NCBI RefSeq assembly: GCF_014843825.1
Contig: NZ_JHQR01000160.1
Coordinates: forward strand, 1 to 33,879
DNA: 33,879 bases
Direction of reading: 5' to 3'
Origin: Mesorhizobium silamurunense
GTDB taxonomy: Bacteria > Pseudomonadota > Alphaproteobacteria > Rhizobiales > Rhizobiaceae
The position numbers and the translations under genes were made by a program. Below the pieces are notes generated by a model. It made no database searches, was not told where the DNA came from, and saw only the letters and a program-made list of their open reading frames with translations. The first letter of the stretch is position 1. Each line of letters starts with the position of its first letter. This document shows, one piece after another, positions 7,088-14,242 of the stretch.

Positions 7088-8698
7088 TCAGTTCCACTGC
7101 CGCCGGTCAATGATAACGGCGTCCTTCCCGAAATCCTTGGAGATCAGCGACACGCGGGCATTGGTGACCTTCTCCACCCGCTCGATGAAGTTCCTAGTAG
7201 TCGCATTGAGCTCCTCGAAGGTTTTCGCCTTGCGATTGTCGATTCCGAGATAGTCGGCGAAGGTCAACGCGATATCGGTTACCCCGTTGATGCTAGCGGC
7301 GCGTCGCACTTGCTCCCAGTCAAACTCTGCAATGCGGCGTTCCTTGCCGGAAACAGTGCCAACTTCGATCTTGTGTAGGTCTGCCGCAGGGATGTCGCTC
7401 CGAGCGGCAATGTCCTCCACAGTAATCTCGTGCATCATCGGCCCGGACGTGCCGCCGACGCGGATGGGATAGGTCCGCATGACCATGATCACCCGTCGGA
7501 CCCTTGTTGGTGCGATGCCGGCATCGGCGAGGCAACCTGATGCCGTTGTCTCGCGCGAGGTTACGAATGGGTACTCACCGTGATGCAAGCTGAGATCGGT
7601 TCCCTGGGTGCCCTCGAGGAGCACCGACTTACCGGCAGCATAAGCCTTCTCGAGCTCGACCTTGGTGTCACGGATGAATGGCTTGAACTCGGCGATATCT
7701 TTGGCGAGGCGGACCTTACTGCCCCAGTATTTGTTGCCGTCTCGCCCCAGGATTTTTCGCGCCGTGGCAACTCCAACACCTTTCTTCGTCGAGCCGATGA
7801 CCTCGAGGGTGCCTACTTCCTGTTCGATGTCGCTGTCCTCGATGATAATGGCCTGCGGATCGATCGACAGCCTGTCCTCGGTGAGCTTGAGGTCCGAGAT
7901 CTCCTTGAGCACCTGCTTGACTGAGAGAGTTGCGCCGGCGCCGATCAAGATCTTTGCGTCAAGATTGCTTTGCGTTCCCGAGGGAAGCTGAATGTAGTCG
8001 TACTTAGGATCGGCGACCTTATGCCCAGCATTCGGACCCCCCACCCGCATGAGAACATCATACTTCTCGTGTTTGGCGAGATAGGCACAGATATTGCCCT
8101 TCCCCTCGCTTCCGTACTGAGCGCCAACCAGAACGTCGACGCACCGCACAACCTCGCGGGAAAACAAGCCAAGTCCCGCAGTTGCCTGGGCCAGCAACGA
8201 TCGAGGGCTCGAACGGTGGGTTTCCAGAACCACGCTGGCAACTTGCGCGAGCGTCTCGATCTTGCTTTCCGTCGCCCCGTGCTCGCGGGCCTCGTCGTAG
8301 CTGTTGAACTCCCGTATCTCCGCCTTGCGTGCCAGGTAACGCTCGCGCAACACACCAATCGGCGCAGTGAGGTGGACGTGAACGATCCTGTCGCCGAATT
8401 TGTCGCGGAAGTGTTTAACTTGGTCTAGCGTCCGGACTGCATCCACCAGCCAAATCTGATCCGTCGGAGCCCCGTTCGTTTCAGCCAGAAACTGATCGAG
8501 GACCCACTTTCCGTTGGTCTCATTGTCGAGCTTATCGCCAAGCTTGATCAGTGCGTCGCGATCATCGGTATCGCTAGCCCGAAGTAATAGCACCCGTGTT
8601 GACACGCGTTTCGCGTCGAAACGTGACGTCAATTGTTCAGTGAACATCGATTTTCCGGCCGCAAGCGGACCAGACACCAAGAAAATCGGTTTCAGCAC
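7088..8698 (-). CDS. P-loop kinase-like domain fused to a PurA/PurZ-type adenylosuccinate synthetase
   Basis: A 536-residue fusion. Residues 1 to about 180 are a nucleotide-kinase-like P-loop domain: Walker A GPLAAGKS at 10-17, a WLVDAVRT strand near 83-90, HVHLTAP at 107-113. Residues 187-536 are a synthetase of the PurA family, about 350 residues, close to archaeal PurA and phage PurZ and shorter than the 430 of bacterial PurA. Conserved parts are GSEGKG at 196-201, NAGH at 223-226 (catalytic His), EGTQGTDLSLHHG near 362-374, GTVSGKERR at 447-455 and LTFADYLG at 478-485. The catalytic Asp of PurA (GDEGKG) is Ser197, as in PurZ enzymes that act on dGMP instead of IMP. It starts at GTG 8698; AGGAGG at 8706-8701 is unusually close (2 bases), and a TAG just upstream excludes a longer start. 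A 153-base gap separates it from the HD gene, with a weak CTATAG box at 8793-8788 that might be a second promoter. This is not the housekeeping purA. Confidence 0.8.
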   Translation of the reverse strand: MLKPIFLVSGPLAAGKSMFTEQLTSRFDAKRVSTRVLLLRASDTDDRDALIKLGDKLDNETNGKWVLDQFLAETNGAPTDQIWLVDAVRTLDQVKHFRDKFGDRIVHVHLTAPIGVLRERYLARKAEIREFNSYDEAREHGATESKIETLAQVASVVLETHRSSPRSLLAQATAGLGLFSREVVRCVDVLVGAQYGSEGKGNICAYLAKHEKYDVLMRVGGPNAGHKVADPKYDYIQLPSGTQSNLDAKILIGAGATLSVKQVLKEISDLKLTEDRLSIDPQAIIIEDSDIEQEVGTLEVIGSTKKGVGVATARKILGRDGNKYWGSKVRLAKDIAEFKPFIRDTKVELEKAYAAGKSVLLEGTQGTDLSLHHGEYPFVTSRETTASGCLADAGIAPTRVRRVIMVMRTYPIRVGGTSGPMMHEITVEDIAARSDIPAADLHKIEVGTVSGKERRIAEFDWEQVRRAASINGVTDIALTFADYLGIDNRKAKTFEELNATTRNFIERVEKVTNARVSLISKDFGKDAVIIDRRQWN

Positions 8699-8851
8699 AA
8701 CCTCCTACCACTAGAGAACCAAAATCCTACCGACCCTAGGACTCAGACTCCCCACGTCGAAGAGATACGCATCGATTTCAATTCAATCTATAGCTCACGC
8801 GAAGTTTTTTTGTTGAGAAATGCCTGGCGGACTTGTTTTATGTGGATAGTT

Positions 8852-9409
8852 CTATTGCAAGGCTTCATATCGGCGAAGGAACGCGCTCTTAGCTTCACGC
8901 GGAGACAGGAAGCGTACCTTCACCAAGGCGGGCGCAATCCGATCGCGCTTGGCCCATTCGTCCGTGCCTGCCGGCATAATCTGAGCCTGCTCGGCGGCCA
9001 GCACACGCAGATCGGCTCGCTTGATTGCCGCGCTTGACTGAGTGCTAATACCAAACCGCTCTGCGATCGCGCGCTGCATCTCAGTTTCAATCTGCCTGTA
9101 ATCCGGAAGCATCTGCTTGAGGGGACGCGTAATATCTCCAAGGAAGGCCTCCGCCGCATCGTGCAGCAAGGCGGCCAATGGATCCTCTTCGACGAGGTCA
9201 CTGACCAGCAGGCTGTGCTCGGCCACTGAATAGAAATCCAGACACTGGCCCGCATAACGACACTGTAGCGCCAAGCCGTGGGCTATATCCTCGATGGTAA
9301 AGGCGCTGGTATGAGGCGACAGCAGGTCGAGCCAGGCGCCACTATGCAACATTATCGAGGGTCCGACATCGACCTTCACTGCTGTTACCCGCTGCCTGCT
9401 CCATGCCAT
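8852..9409 (-). CDS. HD-domain phosphohydrolase (YfbR/DatZ-like nucleotidase)
   Basis: A 185-residue metal-dependent nucleotide phosphohydrolase. The HD signature is clear: His65 in SVAEHSLLVSDL, His83-Asp84 in LLHDAAEAFLGDITRPLK and Asp133 in IKRADLRVL, the four ligands of the family. The HDAAEAFLGDI block corresponds to HDASEVLTGDL of the 5'-deoxynucleotidase YfbR and to the dATP triphosphohydrolases (DatZ) of 2-aminoadenine phages. Close relatives are common in prophages and plasmids, so this gene alone does not prove a Z pathway. The open frame begins at ATG 9415, but AGGGGAG abuts that codon, while ATG 9409 has it at 6 bases, so 9409 is preferred. It is the first gene of the leftward operon and is divergent from the HTH regulator. 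The likely role is removal of a (d)NTP or dNMP; which one cannot be read from the sequence. Confidence 0.8.
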   Translation of the reverse strand: MAWSRQRVTAVKVDVGPSIMLHSGAWLDLLSPHTSAFTIEDIAHGLALQCRYAGQCLDFYSVAEHSLLVSDLVEEDPLAALLHDAAEAFLGDITRPLKQMLPDYRQIETEMQRAIAERFGISTQSSAAIKRADLRVLAAEQAQIMPAGTDEWAKRDRIAPALVKVRFLSPREAKSAFLRRYEALQ

Positions 9410-9456
9410 GCCCATCTCCCCTTAAACTACCGCTCTGCTACCACAGATCAATGAAC

Positions 9457-9470
9457 TTGCAAATTTGCAA
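9457..9470. promoter_or_regulatory. Palindrome TTGCAAATTTGCAA, probable operator of the cargo operon
   Basis: A perfect 14-bp palindrome in the divergent region between the HD gene (start 9409) and the HTH gene (start 9492). Its left half TTGCAA could be the -35 box of the rightward promoter, with TATCCG at 9480-9485 after 17 bases, so a bound repressor would block that promoter. The 12-base core TGCAAATTTGCA recurs at 9658-9669. The binding protein is presumably the adjacent HTH regulator. Confidence 0.6.
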
Positions 9471-9491
9471 TTTCTGTCTTATCCGAAGCGG

Positions 9492-9821
9492 ATGAGGCTG
9501 ACAACTGAAGAAGCATCGAGAATCGCAAGAGATATCAGGGCTGCCTTAGCTGATCGGCGCCTTTCTGCGGCAAATGCAGCGCGTCTGAGCGGGATGCAGC
9601 CCAGCCGTCTCAGCCGCATATTGGGTGGGCAGTTCGCAACACCAAATCCTAATGTTGTGCAAATTTGCACGTTTTTGGGTGTAACGCTCCCGCAGGGCCA
9701 GTACACCGAGGGTGCGGCACGCATAATTGGCAGCGCTCTGAAGGTCTGGGACGGAAGTCCGGACGATGTCGAGGACGTGGTTAAGCTGTTTAATCAGATT
9801 GCCGCCCTGCGCCGTCGTTAG
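9492..9821 (+). CDS. Small XRE-type helix-turn-helix regulator
   Basis: A 109-residue DNA-binding protein, probably the repressor of the divergent cargo operon and of itself. The HTH lies at about residues 22-50: SAANAARLSGMQPSRLSRILGG fits the Cro/C1 pattern, with helix 2 at NAARLSG and the recognition helix at QPSRLSRIL, followed by PNVVQICTFLGV, the usual closing helix. The frame is open from TTG 9465, but that codon is inside the operator palindrome. ATG 9492 gives a protein beginning MRLTTEEASRI and is preferred, although no strong ribosome site precedes it. There is no effector or peptidase domain, so the signal it responds to is not visible. Its own coding sequence holds a second copy of the operator core. 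Confidence 0.75.
   Translation: MRLTTEEASRIARDIRAALADRRLSAANAARLSGMQPSRLSRILGGQFATPNPNVVQICTFLGVTLPQGQYTEGAARIIGSALKVWDGSPDDVEDVVKLFNQIAALRRR
9657..9670. promoter_or_regulatory. Intragenic second palindrome GTGCAAATTTGCAC
   Basis: A perfect 14-bp palindrome inside the HTH gene, sharing TGCAAATTTGCA with the promoter palindrome and lying exactly 200 bases downstream. It encodes VQICT, residues of the closing helix that are also functional, so the match may be partly constrained by the protein. Two sites about 19 helical turns apart would suit repression by DNA looping. Confidence 0.45.
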
Positions 9822-10129
9822 CGCAGCGAAATGCAGCGCGGAATATTGAGGCTAGGGGTGTGCGCGGCGGACAGTCCACAATCGGCCTTCATAGCAGCTA
9901 TTGATAATGCTCGCCGGAGCAGCGGAGCGAGCATGGCTGTTGACGCAGAAAACACACGACGTTCCCCGTTTGTGCTTCGAAAGTCGCATAAAAGGGCAGT
10001 CTGGAACTTCGAGGCGGATGACTGTTGATAGCGATATCGAGTCGTCCATCGCACCCAATCGTATGTGGGGCGCATTCCTGTTCCCGCCGCGCCGAGCGAT
10101 GCTAAGTCGTTATCCAGCGGGCCACGCCA
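9822..10129. other. Intergenic region before traG with one inverted repeat
   Basis: About 300 bases without a supported gene. An 8-bp inverted repeat (ATGCTCGC at 9907-9914, GCGAGCAT at 9927-9934, loop 12) is the only clear structure; no T-run follows, so it is not an obvious terminator. Short open frames on both strands show no motifs. The promoter of the conjugation cluster is expected here, but I cannot point to boxes. The region could also hold a degenerate gene end. Confidence 0.4.
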
Positions 10130-12154
10130 ATGACACCTACAAAGCTGCTGATCGGGCAGATCGCCGTTGTGTTCGCGATCGTCATAGTTGGCGTCTGGGC
10201 GGCAACTCAATGGTGTGCTCACATGCTGGGCTATCAGCCGCCGCTCGGCGCGCCGTGGTTCGTCGCGGCCGGATGGCCAATCTACAAACCATGGAAGCTG
10301 TTCGAGTGGTGGTTCCATTTCGACGCTTATGCGCCTGCGGTCTTTGACAAGGCCGGTGCGCTTGCCGGCGCCAGCGGGCTCTTGGGCTGCGCCGCCGCGA
10401 TTGCCGGTTCGCTCTGGCGCGCGCGACAGAGCGGATTGGTCACCACCTACGGCTCCTCGCGATGGGCCGCGACAGGTGAGATCGAGAAGGCAGGGCTGTT
10501 TCGGCCGGCCGGTGTCTTCCTCGGCAAGCTGACGGATCGGTATCTGCGCCATGACGGACCGGAGCACGTGATGGCCTTTGCTCCGACACGTTCGGGCAAG
10601 GGCGTCGGACTGGTTGTCCCGACGCTTCTGTCCTGGACTGGCTCGGCCGTCATTCACGACATCAAAGGTGAAAACTGGCAGCTCACCTCCGGCTGGCGGT
10701 CGAAGTTCTCATACTGCCTATTGTTCAACCCTACCGATCCCAGATCGGCGCGTTACAATCCGCTCTTGGAGGTGCGCAAGGGACCGAACGAGGTCCGCGA
10801 CGTCCAGAACATCGCCGACATTCTCGTCGATCCGGAAGGCGCGCTCGAGCGACGGAACCATTGGGAAAAGACGAGCCACTCACTTCTGGTCGGTGCCATT
10901 CTGCACGTGCTCTACGCCGAAGAGGAAAAGACGCTTGCCCGCGTCGCCACCTTCCTATCAGACCCGCAACGCACGTTTGCGGCAACGCTGCAGCGAATGA
11001 TGACGACCAACCACCTTGGTGCAACGGATAAGCCTCAGGTTCATCCGGTCGTGGCCTCGGCGGCGCGTGAGGTGCTGAACAAGTCAGAAAACGAGCGTTC
11101 AGGCGTTCTCTCAACCGCCATGTCGTTTCTCGGGCTTTATCGGGACCCGACCGTGGCAGCGGCAACCTCGGCCTGCGACTGGCGCATTGCCGATCTGATG
11201 GATGCAGAACGGCCGATGTCGCTCTATCTGGTAGTGCCGCCATCGGACATATCGCGCACCAAGCCGCTGGTGCGACTGATCCTCAATCAGATCGGCAGGC
11301 GTCTGACTGAGCGGCTGGAGGGTGATCCAAGGAAGAGTAGGAAATATCAGCTTCTGATGATGCTGGACGAGTTCCCGGCTCTCGGGCGCCTCGACTTCTT
11401 CGAGACGGCGCTCGCCTTCATGGCGGGGTATGGCATCCGCGCCTATCTCATCGCGCAATCCTTGAACCAGATCTCGAAGGCGTATGGCGAGAACAACGCC
11501 ATTCTCGACAATTGCCATGTGCGGATTGCGTTTTCCTCAAATGACGAGCGCACGGCCAAGCGCATCTCGGACGCGCTCGGCACGGCGACGGAACTCAGAT
11601 CCATGCGCAACTATGCCGGCCATCGGTTGGCGCCCTGGCTTTCGCACGTCATGGTTAGCCGCCAGGAGACAGCCCGCCCGCTACTCACACCTGGCGAGGT
11701 GATGCAGTTGCCGCCATCTGACGAGCTGGTACTGGTTTCCGGCTTGCCGCCGATCCGAGCCAAGAAGTTGCGCTACTACCAGGATCAGAACTTTATCGAG
11801 CGGGTGCTGCCTTCGTCGGTGCTGCGCGCCGGTCCCTACTTGGACTGCCCTATGCCGCGCCCGGACGATTGGACTGGACAAGTACGCGGCGTCGATCGCC
11901 GTCTTGCCGGCGACGACGAAAGCGTCGGGGCGGCAACTGGAGACGAGGGCGGTGTCCAGCAGCAGCGCCATCCTGGGCTGCCTGAGGAACAGCCTGCGGT
12001 CGCCCAAGAACCGGATCAGAATGATCTGTTCGGGCCCGCAGACGACGATAGCGAGGCGATGGCCGACAAGCGCGTGATCGATCGGATTTCCACCGCCGCA
12101 CGCGCCTACGGTATGAACGAAGGCGACGACAAGGATATCGTGCCCGGCTTTTGA
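10130..12154 (+). CDS. traG: TraG/VirD4-type conjugative coupling protein
   Basis: ATPase that links the relaxase-DNA complex to the mating channel at the inner membrane. It has 674 residues, normal for the family. Two membrane segments lie in the first 100 residues (about 6-26 and 75-95). Walker A is APTRSGKGVG at 151-160, followed by VIHDIKGENW (strand with Asp, 174-183), and Walker B is LLMMLDEFPALG at about 408-419. The VPPSDISRTKPLVRL and AQSLNQISKAYG segments are typical of TraG of Ti/RP4-like systems. The tail after residue 590 is acidic and Gln-rich, probably unstructured. Start ATG 10130 begins MTPTKLL. It heads a cluster that runs unbroken to 22370. No relaxase gene is in the window, so the protein must serve one encoded elsewhere on the element. 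Confidence 0.93.
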   Translation: MTPTKLLIGQIAVVFAIVIVGVWAATQWCAHMLGYQPPLGAPWFVAAGWPIYKPWKLFEWWFHFDAYAPAVFDKAGALAGASGLLGCAAAIAGSLWRARQSGLVTTYGSSRWAATGEIEKAGLFRPAGVFLGKLTDRYLRHDGPEHVMAFAPTRSGKGVGLVVPTLLSWTGSAVIHDIKGENWQLTSGWRSKFSYCLLFNPTDPRSARYNPLLEVRKGPNEVRDVQNIADILVDPEGALERRNHWEKTSHSLLVGAILHVLYAEEEKTLARVATFLSDPQRTFAATLQRMMTTNHLGATDKPQVHPVVASAAREVLNKSENERSGVLSTAMSFLGLYRDPTVAAATSACDWRIADLMDAERPMSLYLVVPPSDISRTKPLVRLILNQIGRRLTERLEGDPRKSRKYQLLMMLDEFPALGRLDFFETALAFMAGYGIRAYLIAQSLNQISKAYGENNAILDNCHVRIAFSSNDERTAKRISDALGTATELRSMRNYAGHRLAPWLSHVMVSRQETARPLLTPGEVMQLPPSDELVLVSGLPPIRAKKLRYYQDQNFIERVLPSSVLRAGPYLDCPMPRPDDWTGQVRGVDRRLAGDDESVGAATGDEGGVQQQRHPGLPEEQPAVAQEPDQNDLFGPADDDSEAMADKRVIDRISTAARAYGMNEGDDKDIVPGF

Positions 12155-12271
12155 TCGCCGTCAAAGGAAGAGCGCACCTCAGCGTAGATAACGGCCATAA
12201 GCAATTTCGGGCGTCTGCCCGATGCTTGTTCCCGCCGCCGGCGCAAGGCCCGGCCCCTCGGGACAAGCGTC

Positions 12272-12685
12272 ATGAAGCCTCACCGCATTCGTCATCAATT
12301 TCTGCTCGAACCGCAATTGAGCGAGAAGCTGGACACCCTCAGCCGCGATCCAGCGACGACCAAATCCGCGATCGTGGCGAAGGCGGTCGAGGCCTTCATC
12401 GAGCGGCGTGGCAAGAACGACCTCGACCGGCGCTATGGCGTGAGGCTTGACCGTCTTTCCCGCGACCTCGCTCACATCAGGCGTGATGCCGAGATGATCC
12501 TGGAGAGCCTGGCGCTCTTCATCCGCTTTTCCATCACGCTTCATGCCCACACCCCGGTCCCGGACAAGGCAACGCAGGCGATCGCCCAGGAGCGTTTCGA
12601 CAAATTCGTCGAGCAGGTTGGCCGCCAGATCGCTTCCGGGAAACGATCGCTTGGCCAGACCAATGGCGGGGGAGGGGAAGGATGA
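12272..12685 (+). CDS. Ribbon-helix-helix (CopG-like) protein between traG and trbB
   Basis: A 137-residue protein with an N-terminal ribbon-helix-helix pattern (HQFLLEPQLSEKLDTLSRDPATTKSAIVAKAVEAFIERR, summarised as strand at 8-13 and helices at 14-23 and 28-42). The remainder is helical, with a hydrophobic SLALFIRFSITL stretch. Genes of this kind occur between traG and trbB in rhizobial elements, including the Mesorhizobium symbiosis ICE (the msi031 position, from memory). The stop overlaps the trbB start (ATGA), so the two are coupled. It may be an autoregulator or an accessory DNA-binding factor; a role in DNA processing is also possible. A 117-base gap separates it from traG. Confidence 0.75.
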   Translation: MKPHRIRHQFLLEPQLSEKLDTLSRDPATTKSAIVAKAVEAFIERRGKNDLDRRYGVRLDRLSRDLAHIRRDAEMILESLALFIRFSITLHAHTPVPDKATQAIAQERFDKFVEQVGRQIASGKRSLGQTNGGGGEG

Positions 12686-13650
12686 GCTCTCATCCGGAGG
12701 CCGACCATCGCCGCCGCGCCATGCTGCGAACCGCCATGGGCTCCGCCATCGCCGAGGCGCTAGCCGATCCATTGGTCATCGAGGTGATGGTCAATCCCGA
12801 CGGCGCGCTACGGCTCGATCGGCTGGGAGAAGGTCGGGTCGATACCGGCGTGCACATGCACCCGTCCGAGGCGGAACGCATCATCCGTCTGGTCGCCTCC
12901 CATGTGCGCGCCGAGGCGCATGCCGACAACCCGATCGTCAGTGCCGAATTGCCATCGGGCGAGCGCTTCGAGGGGCTGCTGCCGCCGGTCGTGCTGGCGC
13001 CATGCTTTGCCATCCGAAAGCCGGCAGCAAAGCTCTACAGGCTGGCTAACTATGTCGCCGATCGCATCATGCTGCCGCTGCAGGCCGATGCGCTTAAGAA
13101 GGCAGTGCGCGAGCGGCGCAACATCCTGGTCGCCGGCGGCACATCGTCGGGCAAGACGACGCTTGCCAATGCGCTGCTGGCCGAAGTCGCCGAATGCGAC
13201 GAGCGGGTGATCCTCATTGAGGACACGCGCGAACTGCAATGCGCGGCACAGGACTGCGTCGCCCTAAGAACCAGGCGGGGCTCGGTCACACTTGCCGATC
13301 TCGTACGCTCAACGCTCCGGCTCCGGCCCGACCGGATCATCGTCGGTGAGGTGAGGGGCGCGGAAGCGCTCGACATGCTCAAGGCATGGAACACCGGGCA
13401 CCCAGGCGGCATCGCCACCGTGCACGCCAATTCGGCGCGGTCCGCACTCTACCGTATCGAGCAACTCGCCCAGGAAGCCGTCGTCACCGTTCCCCGACGC
13501 CTCATCGCCGAGGCGATCGATCTGATCGTCTTCATCGCCGGACGTGGATCCTCGCGCCGCATTGACGCAATTGGCGAGGTCACTGGTCTCGACGGCAGCG
13601 GCGACTACGCCGTCACCCCCCTCACGCTTCCCCAACTCCAGCAGCTCTGA
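12682..13650 (+). CDS. trbB: TrbB, VirB11-type secretion ATPase
   Basis: Hexameric ATPase at the cytoplasmic base of the mating apparatus, 322 residues. Walker A is GGTSSGKTT at 152-160. VILIEDTRELQC follows as the Asp box, then LRLRPDRIIVGEVRG (Walker B region) and GHPGGIATVHANS (His box), all in the family order. The ATG at 12682 is preceded by GGAGGGGAAGG, a strong ribosome site, and overlaps the stop of the preceding gene. Downstream trbC follows after 11 bases. Confidence 0.95.
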   Translation: MSSHPEADHRRRAMLRTAMGSAIAEALADPLVIEVMVNPDGALRLDRLGEGRVDTGVHMHPSEAERIIRLVASHVRAEAHADNPIVSAELPSGERFEGLLPPVVLAPCFAIRKPAAKLYRLANYVADRIMLPLQADALKKAVRERRNILVAGGTSSGKTTLANALLAEVAECDERVILIEDTRELQCAAQDCVALRTRRGSVTLADLVRSTLRLRPDRIIVGEVRGAEALDMLKAWNTGHPGGIATVHANSARSALYRIEQLAQEAVVTVPRRLIAEAIDLIVFIAGRGSSRRIDAIGEVTGLDGSGDYAVTPLTLPQLQQL

Positions 13651-13661
13651 AAGGTCACTTC

Positions 13662-13970
13662 ATGCGCAAGAAGCTTCGCTTTCTTTCGTCCACCGCGTTG
13701 GCGTTTCTTATTACGGCCCCAGCTTACGCAGCGGGCTCCGGCATGCCGTGGGAACAGCCGCTGCAGCAGATCCTGGAATCGGTGCAGGGACCGGTCGCCA
13801 AGATCGTCGCGGTGATCATCATCATCACCACCGGCCTGACGCTCGCGTTCGGCGACACGGCAGGCGGTTTCCGCCGGCTTATCCAGATCGTATTCGGCCT
13901 GTCGATCGCCTTCGCGGCATCGAGCTTCTTCCTCTCCTTCTTCTCCTTCGGTGGCGGGGCGCTCGTCTGA
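13662..13970 (+). CDS. trbC: TrbC, prepilin of the conjugative pilus
   Basis: Pilin subunit, 102 residues. A signal peptide covers residues 1-24 (basic MRKKLR, hydrophobic core, APAYAAG cleavage region). Two hydrophobic segments follow, at about 45-65 (VAKIVAVIIIITTGLTLAF) and 78-98 (IVFGLSIAFAASSFFLSFF), with a short GDTAGGFRR loop between, the TrbC/VirB2 plan. In RP4 the pilin is cyclised; whether this one is cannot be told. The stop TGA 13968-13970 overlaps the trbD start by one base. Confidence 0.92.
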   Translation: MRKKLRFLSSTALAFLITAPAYAAGSGMPWEQPLQQILESVQGPVAKIVAVIIIITTGLTLAFGDTAGGFRRLIQIVFGLSIAFAASSFFLSFFSFGGGALV

Positions 13971-14242
13971 TGGTCGCGGGCGAGCAGCATATCGAGGGCT
14001 TCGAGGTTCCGGTTCACCGGGCACTAACCGAGCCGATCCTGCTGGGGGGCGCGCCACGAGCGGTGGCGATCCTCAACGGCACGGTGGCCGCGGCAATCGG
14101 GCTTGGCTTGCAGCAGTGGATTGCCGGACTCGTGCTTTGGATCGCCGGCCACACGCTGGCCGTCTTTGCCGCAAGACGCGATCCTGACTTCGCCGCCGTG
14201 CTTGTCCGTCACCTTCGCCTGAAGGGATGGCTAGCATGCTGA
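13970..14242 (+). CDS. trbD: TrbD, VirB3-like inner-membrane protein
   Basis: A 90-residue membrane component that works with TrbE. It starts at ATG 13970, sharing a base with the trbC stop. The opening EGFEVPVHRALTEPILLGGAPR is the TrbD/VirB3 signature region (residues 8-29), followed by two adjoining hydrophobic stretches (about 30-45 and 48-66). It overlaps the trbE start by 16 bases. Confidence 0.9.
   Translation: MVAGEQHIEGFEVPVHRALTEPILLGGAPRAVAILNGTVAAAIGLGLQQWIAGLVLWIAGHTLAVFAARRDPDFAAVLVRHLRLKGWLAC

Noticed and set aside
7088..8698. Housekeeping purA
   Set aside because: Fusion to a kinase-like domain, short synthetase part, Ser in place of the catalytic Asp and location in ICE cargo all speak against the primary adenylosuccinate synthetase.
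9818..10657. 279-codon minus-strand frame across the traG start
   Set aside because: Covers a non-coding gap and the traG N-terminus; the product is Arg-rich with no motif.
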